Shown here piece by piece: positions 6,807 through 16,084 of a stretch of DNA of 64,000 nt. Each line of letters opens with the position of its first letter. Positions within the stretch are counted from its first letter, which is position 1. A model generated the notes under the pieces. It made no database searches, was not told the DNA's origin, and was given only the letters and a program-made list of their open reading frames with translations. The stretch is from Verrucomicrobiota bacterium (GTDB lineage Bacteria; Verrucomicrobiota; Verrucomicrobiia; Opitutales; Opitutaceae): contig JADKHC010000016.1 of NCBI GenBank assembly GCA_016721945.1, positions 1-64,000 on the forward strand, written 5' to 3'. A program made the position numbers and the translations under genes.

Positions 6807-9296
6807 ATGAGCCTATTCCCTGCCTACGATTCCATCCGGAGCAAAAGCGATTTCGCTGGTTGTCACAACCGGCTCCGCACGGTCGTATTAGCTGTACTCT
6901 TCTCCTTGTCTATGTACTCGGCTTTGCATGCCGAGCCGGCCGCCGGCCAGAACTATGTGGGCATCAACATCGGCACGGTGTCTGATTGGGAGGGTAACAT
7001 CATCTTCGCCGACGCGATGAAGCAGGCGCGAGTATTCGCTTCGCCTGGGACGAGTGGAGGCACCGCTTTGCCTTCGAGTTCGCTCGATGTTCACGGTTGG
7101 CCGCGGGTCGCTTCTGAGGTGATAGTATGGCATGGGCTAAAGCGGGATAATTCCGGCACGTACGTCCTTACTTTTGAGAGCGATGCTGTCGTGACGCCTG
7201 ATTTCGGGTGGGCAACCGGAAGCTTCAGCAGCGTCGTTTATGATCTTAAGACCAAGACCACGATGGCGCTTCTGAAACTCACCAATGCCGCCGACACTGC
7301 GCTCTTGCTCAGCTTTTCTGGTGGAGTGCGTAACGTGAAACTCATGCGGCCCATCGCACCCGGTAGTGCGACGAGTCACGAGGCCACGGAAGATTTTTCC
7401 CGACCTTTCCTGAAGGCGATCGAGCCCTTTCATGCACTCCGCTTCATGGACTATTCCTCCTCCTATGGAAATCCCCAGATAAAATGGAGCGAGCGGGTGC
7501 AGCCGGATGAGACCAACAGTATTGTGCGTACCGGTTACTCTTGGATCGGCAAAGGCGGCGCATGGGAATATGTCATCAAGCTCTGCAATCAAACGAAGAA
7601 AGACGCGTGGATTTGCGTGCCGCTTTACGCCAACGATGACTTTGTGCGCCAACTCGCCCGTCTTTTCCGTGATGGAAACGCATTCACGGGCGGCGTCGGT
7701 CTCGATATGCCGGTTAAACTCTATGTCGAATACGGCAACGAGCTTTGGAACACCGCAGGCTCCTTTGACGGCAATCCCAATCACGAACTCGCCATTGCTG
7801 AGCACGCTGCAGGGGATCCGTATGCCTACCAGTACGATGGTGATGCAAACGACTGGGTCTGGGCCTGGCGTCGAGTCGGAAAACGCGGTGCGGATGTGAG
7901 CCTGATTTTCCGCCAGGAGTTCGGCGATTACCGCATGATGACGCAGGTTCGTCCGGTGATCTGCTGGCAGCAGGGCTATGATGGTGGACCGGGATATCAG
8001 GCGCTGACGTATGTTGAACACGGATACATTCCCCTCGTCGCTCCGGGCAAGACTGTCGGTTACTTTTTCTATGGCGGCGGTGGTTCGGCCTACTACGGCC
8101 CGGAAGGTAATTCCGACACGCTCACGCTGGAAAACATCTGGGGGAGCGAAACCATGACCTCGTCAAACTGGGAGCCTGCGCTGAAATCAGACGTCAATCT
8201 ATGTGCGAGCTTTGGCCTGAAACGAATCGCCTACGAAGGCGGACCGAGCCTCGATAATGTTGGGCATTCCGAGTCGGTTAAAGAGCAGGCCTGGGCTCAC
8301 AGTGCCATGGGCACGGCCATTATGGAGCACCATGATAAATGGAGCGCTTTTGGTGGTGACATGTTGATGTACTACACCCTTCGACCAAATGACTATCAGT
8401 GGGGATTTATGAAGACGATCGACGATCTGACCCTACCGAAGTACGCCGGCGTAGCGTTACTCGCGAACGCACCGCGTAGTCCGATCAAGTATGGTCGCGC
8501 ACCCTCCACGGTAGATGGCAACAGTTATGACCTTAAAAACTGGTTCGCGAATACAATATGGATGGGCACTAAAGTGACTCTTGGTCATAACCAGTGGACA
8601 AGCTATACGTTCAATATAACGCAGCCAGGTCTCTATGATATTGGCGTCGCGTATAGCGAAGGCAAAGGCAGCGAGTTACAGTTGTTAGTGGATGGTGCAG
8701 AGCTCACAAACGCGCCCGTGAATGGTGCTGGCAATCTGATCGGCCGGGTGCTTCTTTCGGCTGGTTTGCATTCAGTGCGTCCGAAGAGTTTTGGTACTAA
8801 GCTATCGGTTACGGTTGATGCTGTCACCCTTGCCTTAGCGACTGCATCAGCAGACACGCTCGCGCCCTCAGTCCCCACCAATATTAACGGAGTTACCGAA
8901 TCGGCTTCTCGCATAAGTCTGACTTGGGCGGCCGCGACCGACGATGTCGCCGTAACCAATTATATTATCTACCGCAACGGCACGCCAGCCGGCACTTCGT
9001 CTCGTACAAGTTTTGTCGATATCGGCTTGAACGCCTCCACAACCTATAGTTACAATATAAAAGCTTCTGACGCGGCAGGGAATACTTCCGCAATGAGTAC
9101 GGGGTTTGCCATCACTACGTCAGCCTCGTCGTCAAGCAATAGTTCGAGCTCAAGCAGTTCGTCGTCATCTTCGAGTAGCGGCGCGAGTTCAAGCGGCGGC
9201 GGAGGTGGCGGTGCACCGAGTGATTGGTATATTGCGACGATGCTCGCGATGCTCGTGTGTGGCCGGAAACGACTGATGCGCAAAACAGCTTTGTAA
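6807..9296 (+). CDS. Secreted glycoside-hydrolase-like protein with fibronectin III domain, polyserine linker and GlyGly-CTERM-like tail
   Basis: The ~829-residue product starts with a long signal peptide (hydrophobic VVLAVLFSLSMYSALHA). A large N-terminal region contains YVEYGNELWN, resembling the Asn-Glu acid/base motif of clan-A glycoside hydrolases, and later RIAYEGGPS, which could carry the nucleophile. Near residues 690-770 there is a fibronectin type III domain (PSVPTNINGVTESASRISL, then DAAGNTSAMS). The C-terminus has a Ser-rich run, GGGGGGAPSDW, a hydrophobic segment and RKRLMRK. The tail matches that of the beta-helix protein at 228-995. The start at ATG 6807 is preferred over the upstream in-frame ATG because it directly precedes the signal peptide. 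Catalytic assignment is by motif only; the family and substrate are not certain. Confidence 0.75.
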   Translation: MSLFPAYDSIRSKSDFAGCHNRLRTVVLAVLFSLSMYSALHAEPAAGQNYVGINIGTVSDWEGNIIFADAMKQARVFASPGTSGGTALPSSSLDVHGWPRVASEVIVWHGLKRDNSGTYVLTFESDAVVTPDFGWATGSFSSVVYDLKTKTTMALLKLTNAADTALLLSFSGGVRNVKLMRPIAPGSATSHEATEDFSRPFLKAIEPFHALRFMDYSSSYGNPQIKWSERVQPDETNSIVRTGYSWIGKGGAWEYVIKLCNQTKKDAWICVPLYANDDFVRQLARLFRDGNAFTGGVGLDMPVKLYVEYGNELWNTAGSFDGNPNHELAIAEHAAGDPYAYQYDGDANDWVWAWRRVGKRGADVSLIFRQEFGDYRMMTQVRPVICWQQGYDGGPGYQALTYVEHGYIPLVAPGKTVGYFFYGGGGSAYYGPEGNSDTLTLENIWGSETMTSSNWEPALKSDVNLCASFGLKRIAYEGGPSLDNVGHSESVKEQAWAHSAMGTAIMEHHDKWSAFGGDMLMYYTLRPNDYQWGFMKTIDDLTLPKYAGVALLANAPRSPIKYGRAPSTVDGNSYDLKNWFANTIWMGTKVTLGHNQWTSYTFNITQPGLYDIGVAYSEGKGSELQLLVDGAELTNAPVNGAGNLIGRVLLSAGLHSVRPKSFGTKLSVTVDAVTLALATASADTLAPSVPTNINGVTESASRISLTWAAATDDVAVTNYIIYRNGTPAGTSSRTSFVDIGLNASTTYSYNIKASDAAGNTSAMSTGFAITTSASSSSNSSSSSSSSSSSSSGASSSGGGGGGAPSDWYIATMLAMLVCGRKRLMRKTAL

Positions 9297-9357
9297 TTGG
9301 CACCGCACCTTTGACCGATCCTTGCCAAATGAGGCGGGCGCGGTTCTCTGGTGCGTG

Positions 9358-10293
9358 ATGTTTCGCTTTGCCCATCGACGCTACAGCCTGCCGTTTCGCC
9401 AGCCGGTGCGGACGGCGCATGGCGTTTGGGCGGAGCGCGAGGGGCTGTTGCTGCGCTTGGAGGATCAAAGCGGCAGCGTGAGCTTCGGCGAAGTTGCGCC
9501 TATTCCATGGTTTGGTACGGAGACGCTTGAAGAAGCCGAGGCGGTTTGCCGCGAACTAGGTGCGGACGTGAGCGCGGAGACGCTTGCAGCGGTGCCCGAA
9601 CGTTTCGGGTGCTTGCGGTTCGCGCTGGCGTCGGCGTTGAGCGGTGCCAAACCAGACTCGTTTTCCGAAAAAAAGGCGTTGCCGATGGCGGCGCTTTTGC
9701 CAACAGGACGCGCGGCGTTCGATGTCATCGGATCGAAGGCGGACGCTGGTTTTCGCACGTTCAAGTGGAAAGTTGGTGTAGCTGAGATTGGCGACGAACT
9801 GGCGATGCTCGACGACCTGATCGCGAAGCTGCCCAGCGGCGCGAAGCTACGACTCGATGCGAACGGCGCGTGGGACCGGCGCAAGGCCGAGCGTTGGCTG
9901 GAACGTTGCGCGGAGCGGCCGGTGGAATTTATCGAACAGCCCTGTTTCGTCGACGCTGCGCAGGGCGCGGATGCAAGCCGTCGAAGCGACGATCTTTTGT
10001 TGGGCCTGGCGAATGATTTTCCGACGCCGATTGCGCTCGACGAATCGGTGGTGAGCGCGGGCGATGTCGCGCGCTGGCTGGGACTCGGCTGGCCGGGATT
10101 TTTTGTGGTGAAACCGGCGCTGCTCGGCGATGCCGCCGCTGTCATCGCGAGCCTGGAACAGGCAAAGGCGCGCGTGGTGTTTTCGTCGGCGCTGGAGACG
10201 GCGGTGGGCGCGAAGGCGGCGTTGCGGCTGGCGTTTGGCTTTGGCGGCGAACCGAGAGCGCTGGGGTTTTGGGGTGTGGCCAATATTTCGTGA
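9358..10293 (+). CDS. menC: o-Succinylbenzoate synthase (MenC), C-terminus frameshifted
   Basis: This enolase-superfamily enzyme dehydrates SHCHC to o-succinylbenzoate in classical menaquinone synthesis. Visible active-site features are the KxK motif FKWK (Lys138 as the base), metal ligands in LDANG (Asp167), IEQP (Glu193) and ALDES (Asp228), and the second lysine VVKPALLG (Lys252). The open frame stops at 10293 after ALGFWGVANIS. Removing one T from the TTTT near 10267-10270 instead gives LGFGVWPIFRDERFDGPYQA and runs to 10387, overlapping the menE start. That is the expected translationally coupled arrangement. The catalytic barrel is intact either way. The start at ATG 9358 (MFRFAHRRYS) begins the typical N-terminal capping domain. 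Confidence 0.85.
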   Translation: MFRFAHRRYSLPFRQPVRTAHGVWAEREGLLLRLEDQSGSVSFGEVAPIPWFGTETLEEAEAVCRELGADVSAETLAAVPERFGCLRFALASALSGAKPDSFSEKKALPMAALLPTGRAAFDVIGSKADAGFRTFKWKVGVAEIGDELAMLDDLIAKLPSGAKLRLDANGAWDRRKAERWLERCAERPVEFIEQPCFVDAAQGADASRRSDDLLLGLANDFPTPIALDESVVSAGDVARWLGLGWPGFFVVKPALLGDAAAVIASLEQAKARVVFSSALETAVGAKAALRLAFGFGGEPRALGFWGVANIS

Positions 10294-10368
10294 CGAGCGT
10301 TTTGACGGGCCGTATCAGGCACCGTTTATCCGCGCACAGGATGTGCTGGCGATCAACGAGGAGGCGGT

Positions 10369-11568
10369 ATGGAACGCGCTGAGTTGAAGAAGTTAGTGCT
10401 GGCGACCGGCTGCGCGGTGGAGCGCGGCGGTTATGTTTTTCTGCAAGATCCGAAAAGTAGCGCGGTGGAGCAGGAAGAGTTTCTTCGCGTGACCGATCTA
10501 GCTGCCAGAGGCAATAAAGTCGATGATGGTTGGTTGTGTCTGCCGACGGGAGGGACGAGTGGCGGTTTGCGGTTTTCGCGTCACGACGAAAGGACGCTGA
10601 GTGCGGCTGCGCAGGGTTTTTGCGAGCATTTTGGCGTCAGCCACGTGAATGTGCTGGATGTTTTGCCGCCGCATCACGTGAGCGGATTCATGGCGCGTAT
10701 CCGTTGTGCGGCGACAGGAGGCGAACATGTCGCTCGGTCTTGGAAGCAGTTGGAGGCGGGTGAATGGCCGAAGTTGTCGGGGACGGCCGATGGTTGGTTT
10801 CTCTCGCTGGTTCCGACACAGCTGCAGCGGTTGCTCGGGAGCGCAACGACGGTGGCGCAACTAAAGCAATTTCGCGCGGTTTTCATCGGTGGCGGGCCAC
10901 TTTGGCCTGAGTTGGCCGAAGCTGCGGCAACGGCGGATGTGCCGGTAGCGATTTGTTATGGCATGACGGAAACTGCGGCGATGGTCGTCGCGCAAAAGCC
11001 GGGTGAATTTGCCAGCGGTGACCGGAGTTGTGGCCGTCCGATGCCGCATGCTCGAATCGAGATTGTGGAGGAGGCGACAGGCGAAATCTTACCACAAGGT
11101 TCAACCGGAATCGTACGCATCGTTGGCGAAAGCGTGACTCGCGGTTATTGGTCTGAAAAGGCGATCACCTCGCTGCTGACGGATGATCTCGGACGTCTCG
11201 ATGCTCAAGGACGGTTGACGATTTTAGGCCGTCGCGACGCGGTGATTATTACTGGAGGCAAGAAGGTGCATCCGACGGAAGTCGAAGCGGCGTTGCAGGC
11301 GAGCGGCGAGTTTACCGATGTGGCGGTGGTTGGGGTGCCTGATGAAGTGTGGGGTAGTGCAGTCGTAGCGTGTTTCCCGCCACGTGAGGGAAAACTGAAT
11401 ACGCAGAAAATCGAGGCGGCGTTGGCTGGGCTTGCTGGCTACAAGCGGCCGAAGAAATTTGTGGTCGTTTCAAATTTGCCGCGCAACGCACAGGGCAAAC
11501 TCAATCGCGCGGCGCTCGTGGCGGCGGCGTTAGCTGGCGTTGATCCACGCGAGCAGGCTGGTCGGTAG
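10369..11568 (+). CDS. menE: o-Succinylbenzoate-CoA ligase (MenE-type AMP-forming enzyme)
   Basis: The 399-residue product activates o-succinylbenzoate with ATP and CoA. It has the AMP-binding P-loop in the form PTGGTSGGLRFS (near residue 60), the YGMTETAAM motif, the DDLGRLDAQGRLTILGRRD hinge region and the C-terminal catalytic lysine in NAQGKLNR. It is shorter than usual adenylate-forming enzymes (about 450-550 residues), mainly because the N-terminal part before the P-loop is reduced. The ATG overlaps the restored end of menC, so the two genes are probably one operon. The 3' end overlaps the convergent thioesterase gene by 39 bases. Confidence 0.85.
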   Translation: MERAELKKLVLATGCAVERGGYVFLQDPKSSAVEQEEFLRVTDLAARGNKVDDGWLCLPTGGTSGGLRFSRHDERTLSAAAQGFCEHFGVSHVNVLDVLPPHHVSGFMARIRCAATGGEHVARSWKQLEAGEWPKLSGTADGWFLSLVPTQLQRLLGSATTVAQLKQFRAVFIGGGPLWPELAEAAATADVPVAICYGMTETAAMVVAQKPGEFASGDRSCGRPMPHARIEIVEEATGEILPQGSTGIVRIVGESVTRGYWSEKAITSLLTDDLGRLDAQGRLTILGRRDAVIITGGKKVHPTEVEAALQASGEFTDVAVVGVPDEVWGSAVVACFPPREGKLNTQKIEAALAGLAGYKRPKKFVVVSNLPRNAQGKLNRAALVAAALAGVDPREQAGR

Positions 11569-11937
11569 CATGGCGCGATCGCGTGTCGCGGGATTGATGC
11601 ATACGTGTGCCGTGCGCATCGTGGCCGCGAGTTTTTCCGGTGTGCCCAGGCGGATCATTTCATACTCGATCGCGTAGGAATTTTCGGTGAGCAAGGAAGG
11701 TGTGACGGTGACGCGAACGCGATCTCCGCAGTAGAGTGGACGCAGGTAATCGGCTGAACTTTTCGACACGGGAATCATCAAGCCCTGATCGGAAAAAAAC
11801 GTCCGTACCTTGATGCCGGCGGAAGCGAGCGCTTCTTCGTAGGCCTCGTGACAGATGGAGAGGTAGTTTGGAAAAAACACCACGCCAGCGGCGTCGGTGT
11901 CAGCAAAATGGATGGTGCGTTCGTAAGAGAAGGACAC
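11530..11937 (-). CDS. Hotdog-fold acyl-CoA thioesterase, probably 1,4-dihydroxy-2-naphthoyl-CoA hydrolase
   Basis: The product belongs to the 4-hydroxybenzoyl-CoA thioesterase family. The segment HFADTDAAGVVFFPNY carries the catalytic Asp of the DxxGxxxxxxY signature, followed by the long hotdog helix HEAYEEALASAG. Sitting tail-to-tail with menE, it is a natural candidate for the DHNA-CoA hydrolase step of menaquinone synthesis, although the gene is on the opposite strand and other acyl-CoA substrates are possible. The frame is open to a TTG at 12039 within the start of polX. The GTG at 11937 (MSFSYERTIHF) gives about 135 residues, the usual family length, and was chosen for that reason. Confidence 0.75.
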   Translation of the reverse strand: MSFSYERTIHFADTDAAGVVFFPNYLSICHEAYEEALASAGIKVRTFFSDQGLMIPVSKSSADYLRPLYCGDRVRVTVTPSLLTENSYAIEYEMIRLGTPEKLAATMRTAHVCINPATRDRAMLPTSLLAWINAS

Positions 11938-12031
11938 GGTGACGGAGGGTTGTTGGTAACGTGGCTGAAATTGAAGTCGGAGGTAAGGAAAAAGTTTCCA
12001 GTTTTCCGGGGCTGGCGTATGCTGGTTTATT

Positions 12032-13789
12032 GTGACCAAGAACGAAATCGCTGATGTACTGAACCAGATTGCGGTATTGTTGGATTTGAAGGGCGAGAAT
12101 CCGTTTAAGATTCGCGCCTACCAGACCGGCGCGCGCGTGCTTGAGAGCCTTGAGGAAGATCTCGGCAAGATCATCGCAGAAGACCGGCTCAGCTCGATCA
12201 AGGGCATCGGCGAGGCGTTGGTGAAAAAAATAACCGAACTGCACGAAACCGGTAAGTTGGAATTCTACGACGAACTGAGTTCCTCGGTGGCGCCGGGGCT
12301 GGTTGAGATGCTTGAGATTCCTGGTCTGGGCGCGAAGAAGATCAAGGCGCTGCACAGCAAACTTGGCATCGACAGTATCGCCGCGCTGACGAAGGCTTGC
12401 GAAGACGGCCTCGTGGCCGAACTCGACGGGTTTGGCGAAAAGACGCAGGCGAAACTGCTCACGGGAATCAAGAACCGCGAGGCCTACGGCAAGCGGCATC
12501 TTTGGTGGGAAGCTTTTGCAGTGGCCGGCCCAATTCTTGAAGGATTACGCGCGCTACCGGAGGTGCATCGGGCGGAGCATGCCGGGAGCTTGCGGCGGAA
12601 AATGGAGACAGTGGGCGATCTGGATTTTATTGTGGCGGCGAGTGAAGTCGCTCCGGTGGTGGAATGGTTCGTTACCCGCCACGGCGTGACCGAAATAACC
12701 GCCCGGGGCGAAACCAAGGCGAGCGTGCGCTATGAGAGCGGCTTGCAGGCGGATCTGCGCATTGTACCTGATGAGCAGTTCGTTTTTGCGTTGCATCATT
12801 TTACTGGTTCCAAAGATCACAATGTCCAGATGCGACAGCGCGCGCTGTCGCGTGGGCTCAGTATGAGCGAGTGGGGCCTCGTGCCGGCGGAAGGCGAGGG
12901 CACGGCGAAGGCCAAGGCTGAGCGACATGCCAGCGTGCATGTCGCGACCGAGGAGGAGTTATTTGCGGCGCTGGGGTTGCATTTCATTCCGCCAGAATTG
13001 CGTGAAGGGCTGGGCGAGATCGAGGTGGCGGAGAAAGGTCCTATGCCGCATCTCGTCGAGCTGGCTGATCTGCACGGTGCATTTCACAATCACACCACGG
13101 CTTCGGATGGTAGGAATACGCTCAGCGAGATGGTGGGCGCGGCTGAATCGCTAGGCTGGCAATACCTCGGCATCGCCGATCATTCCAAGGGCAGTTACCA
13201 GGCGAATGGTTTGAGCGAGGAGCGTTTGTTGAAGCAAGTCGCAGATATCCAGGCATTGAATACATCGGGGCGTTTTCGCACGCATGTCTTTGCCGGGACG
13301 GAGTGCGATATTTTGACGGATGGACGGCTGGATTTCGACGACGCGACGCTGGCGCAGCTCGATTACGTGGTTGTGTCGGTCCACAACGCGCTCGCACAGG
13401 ACGAAGAAACGATGACAGCACGAATTATTCGGGCGCTGGAGAATCCTTATACGACGATGCTGGGCCATATGACGGGCCGGCTTCTGCTCCGTCGCGAAGG
13501 CTACCAGCTTAATACCGGCAAAATCATCGATGCGGCGCTGGCGAACAACGTGATCATCGAGTTGAACGCGAATCCGTGGCGCCTCGATATGGATTGGCGG
13601 CACTGGCGGCGGGCGGCGGAGCGTGGGTTGTTATGCGCAATCAATCCCGATGCTCACGAGACATCCGGGCTGCGCTATGTCGTGGCCGGCGTGAATATTG
13701 CGCGTAAGGGCTGGTTAAAGAAGGAGAACGTTTTCAACACGCTATCACTGGCTGAGGTGAAGGCGGCCTTTGCCCGTAAACACGCGTGA
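12032..13789 (+). CDS. polX: DNA polymerase X family protein with PHP domain (PolX)
   Basis: The 585-residue product has the bacterial PolX layout. An N-terminal 8-kDa-like domain carries helix-hairpin-helix elements (IKGIGEALVKKI and IPGLGAKKIKAL). The polymerase palm follows, with GSLRRKMETVGDLDFIV and ADLRIV supplying the metal-binding aspartates. A C-terminal PHP domain starts at AFHNHTTASDG and ends near NPDAHETSGL, and its His/Asp residues usually give 3'-5' exonuclease activity. It would act in base-excision-type repair and gap filling. Translation starts at GTG 12032; the N-terminus TKNEIADVLNQIAVLLDLKG is typical of the family, which supports this start. The gene is divergent from the thioesterase gene, with promoters close together. 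Confidence 0.92.
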   Translation: MTKNEIADVLNQIAVLLDLKGENPFKIRAYQTGARVLESLEEDLGKIIAEDRLSSIKGIGEALVKKITELHETGKLEFYDELSSSVAPGLVEMLEIPGLGAKKIKALHSKLGIDSIAALTKACEDGLVAELDGFGEKTQAKLLTGIKNREAYGKRHLWWEAFAVAGPILEGLRALPEVHRAEHAGSLRRKMETVGDLDFIVAASEVAPVVEWFVTRHGVTEITARGETKASVRYESGLQADLRIVPDEQFVFALHHFTGSKDHNVQMRQRALSRGLSMSEWGLVPAEGEGTAKAKAERHASVHVATEEELFAALGLHFIPPELREGLGEIEVAEKGPMPHLVELADLHGAFHNHTTASDGRNTLSEMVGAAESLGWQYLGIADHSKGSYQANGLSEERLLKQVADIQALNTSGRFRTHVFAGTECDILTDGRLDFDDATLAQLDYVVVSVHNALAQDEETMTARIIRALENPYTTMLGHMTGRLLLRREGYQLNTGKIIDAALANNVIIELNANPWRLDMDWRHWRRAAERGLLCAINPDAHETSGLRYVVAGVNIARKGWLKKENVFNTLSLAEVKAAFARKHA

Positions 13790-13896
13790 AGTGTGGAGGT
13801 TGCTTCGCCGGCGGCGACCGCCCTTCGCATGCCCTTAAAAGGACTTAGCGATTCGATTGACCGGCTGCTGAATAAAATACAGAAGGTATAGATACG

Positions 13897-14274
13897 ATGG
13901 CTAAAATACTCCTTGTCGATGATGACGCGGCGATTTGCAAGATGTTGCGAATTACTCTTACGCGTGTGGGCCACGAGGTCGAAGAGGTTTCGGATGGTTC
14001 CAGAGCTTGGGACAAGTTTGTCGAGCGCCCTGCGGATGTGGTGATCATGGATCTGATCATGCCGGAGAAGGAAGGGCTGGAGACTATCCGGCAATTCAGG
14101 CGCAACGGAGCGCAGACAAAAATTTTAGCGATTTCTGGCGGTGGTCGGATGGACGCGCGTGACCTGCTGGTCATTGCCAAACAATTCGGTGCCGACAAAG
14201 CCCTGGCCAAACCCTTTTCGCAGGACGAGCTTCTCTCGACGCTGAACAGTCTGCTCCCGCCACAACCGGCTTGA
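13897..14274 (+). CDS. Single-domain response regulator (CheY-like)
   Basis: The 125-residue product is a lone receiver domain. It has the acidic pair in LLVDDDAA (residues 8-10), the phospho-accepting aspartate in VVIMDLIMPEKEG (about residue 52), the Ser in AISGGG and the conserved Lys in ALAKPFS. There is no output domain, so it probably acts by protein-protein contact or phosphotransfer. No cognate kinase is adjacent. Confidence 0.9.
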   Translation: MAKILLVDDDAAICKMLRITLTRVGHEVEEVSDGSRAWDKFVERPADVVIMDLIMPEKEGLETIRQFRRNGAQTKILAISGGGRMDARDLLVIAKQFGADKALAKPFSQDELLSTLNSLLPPQPA

Positions 14275-14304
14275 GTCGAGGCGCGTCGGCTCGGATCGAA
14301 TTCG

Positions 14305-14332
14305 TATCCGCAGTTAACTTGTTCTGCGGATA
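14305..14332. terminator. Hairpin between convergent genes
   Basis: TATCCGCAG and CTGCGGATA form a perfect 9-bp stem with a 10-base loop in the 80-base gap between the response regulator and the purA-like gene, which converge here. No U-tract follows on either strand, so it may be a weak bidirectional terminator or only an mRNA-end stabiliser. Confidence 0.4.
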
Positions 14333-14354
14333 GCGGGAACCGGTAGGCGATGGA

Positions 14355-15893
14355 TCAAACCAGCTTCACCAACTCCGCTGTCGCTGGAATATCTTTGATG
14401 ATTTGGGATGGTTCGGGTCCGACGCCGAGGTAACGAAGGTTCGGCAGTACCGCGGGCCATTTCTCGCCGTGATAGGCAACTTCGAGCGTGGCGCGCACCA
14501 TGGCGGCGACGTATTTTTGCGCGTTCTTCGGCAGATCGGCAAAGTGGCGCACGGTGGAAATATCCTCGGACCAACCGGCGTGTTTGACGTAGACGGGGCT
14601 TAGGTTTTTGCGCACGGCCTCGTTGCGCGGGACGTGGTTGTAGGTTTTGCCGGTGGCGTCTTGATAGGCGACACAGATCTGCAAGTCGCCCTGCCAGTCG
14701 CCGCTGTGCGTGAGCGCGTCGGCTTTGTTGATCATGACGTCCTGAAAACCGCCGTAGCGGAGGGCGTCGCCTTTTTCCACGGCGTCGAACCAGCCGACCA
14801 TGCGCTGGCGTCCCGTGCTGGTGCCGAATTCGAGTTTCTTCAACTTCACCGCGAGCGGGTGGGCGTCGTCCATCTGCGTGATGAACGTGTGCGTGCCGAC
14901 CTTGGTGTCATAGGCCTTGGCCACGCCGAAGGTGTGAATCGCCTGCACGGGAATGCCGGCGCTCTCGAAAAACTCCGGTGTATAAGTGTGCGAGGCCGTG
15001 ACGTTGGGCGAGAAGCCGTGGCGTTTGTCTAACCAATAGGCTTGGCCAAATTCGCCGATGATGGTGTGACCGGCGCGGACTTCGCGGAGAATGAGTTCGC
15101 GGACTTCGCCGATATTTTTCGCGAGGGAGGAACCGGCTTGCCAATAAACTTCGGTCAGCACGTCGAGGTTGAGCGTGAAAGGCGCGGTGCCCTTGAAGCG
15201 CACGAAATCAAATTCGTCCTTGGTGAACACGCCTTGTTCGATGGCTTCGCCATTGGCGCGAATCTCGGCGGTGGTGAGCTTGTCGAAGAACGAGGACCAA
15301 GTTGTCGCGCTAACTTGGCAAACATGTTCGATGGTTCGGCAAGCGCGGCTGGCGCGTTGGGCGAGTTTTTTTGCGAAGGCTTCGCGGGAGCCGAGGAAGT
15401 CGGAGTAGTAAATCTGCCACTGGCCGGTTTCGTCGCCGTAGGCCGGAGTGATCCCGCGACCGGTGGAGCCGCGTGGTTCTTCCTTCAAGACGTTGGTACG
15501 GTAATCTTCCCACGAGAGATCGAGCAGACGGTGGCAAAGATCGGAGACGAGGGTGCGTTCGTCGATGAGCAGGCGGGATTGAACGGCGTAGCCTTTGCGT
15601 TCGAGCGGGCGGGCTTCCCACCAGACCTTGCGTGGATCGGCGACGACGCCAGCGCCGATGGCGAGGTGGCCAATTTCTTTTTCGACGACGCCAGCGGGCA
15701 GGAGATTGAGTTTGATACCAGCGGCGGTGTGGCCGGAGTTGGCACCACCGTTGACCTTGAGCACGACGGAGACGGCGGCAGGCGTGTTGCTGAGCTCGTG
15801 CGCGACCTCGGGGATGAGGCGGCCTTTGCCTTCGTCGCCGAGTGAAATACCGACGTCTGCGATGAGCTGGCTGGAGAAAGGAAGAAGTGACAT
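14355..15893 (-). CDS. Divergent adenylosuccinate synthetase family protein
   Basis: The family joins IMP and aspartate using GTP. The order of PurA motifs is preserved: GDEGKGR (P-loop with catalytic Asp), NGGANSGHT (catalytic His), GSTGRGITPAYGDE, GEFGQAYWLDKRHGFSPNVT, GVAKAYDTKVGTHTF and EFGTSTGRQRMVGWFDAV. Many usual residues are changed (for example GQAYWLD in place of GTLLDID). The product is about 512 residues, against ~430 for normal PurA, with insertions between the GRG and GxxG motifs. It may be this lineage's working PurA or a paralogue with a changed substrate. The ATG at 15893 (MSLLPFSSQ) is preferred over the one at 15908. IMP dehydrogenase (guaB), the other IMP branch enzyme, lies 2 kb away. 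Confidence 0.75.
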   Translation of the reverse strand: MSLLPFSSQLIADVGISLGDEGKGRLIPEVAHELSNTPAAVSVVLKVNGGANSGHTAAGIKLNLLPAGVVEKEIGHLAIGAGVVADPRKVWWEARPLERKGYAVQSRLLIDERTLVSDLCHRLLDLSWEDYRTNVLKEEPRGSTGRGITPAYGDETGQWQIYYSDFLGSREAFAKKLAQRASRACRTIEHVCQVSATTWSSFFDKLTTAEIRANGEAIEQGVFTKDEFDFVRFKGTAPFTLNLDVLTEVYWQAGSSLAKNIGEVRELILREVRAGHTIIGEFGQAYWLDKRHGFSPNVTASHTYTPEFFESAGIPVQAIHTFGVAKAYDTKVGTHTFITQMDDAHPLAVKLKKLEFGTSTGRQRMVGWFDAVEKGDALRYGGFQDVMINKADALTHSGDWQGDLQICVAYQDATGKTYNHVPRNEAVRKNLSPVYVKHAGWSEDISTVRHFADLPKNAQKYVAAMVRATLEVAYHGEKWPAVLPNLRYLGVGPEPSQIIKDIPATAELVKLV

Positions 15894-16084
15894 AGGTTGA
15901 GCGCGCAACCGGAGTCATGTCCCCTGTTGCAGAGAAGCAGAAAGAGGAGGGGGCGGACGGCGGCAACAAAAATATGAGACTCCGAAGGGTGGAGGACTGA
16001 GGCAGACTATCGACCGACCGTCGCGTCGAAGCAGTCAACAGCCTTGACCAATGCTTCCATCCTCATGACGGTTCCTCGTAGCGC

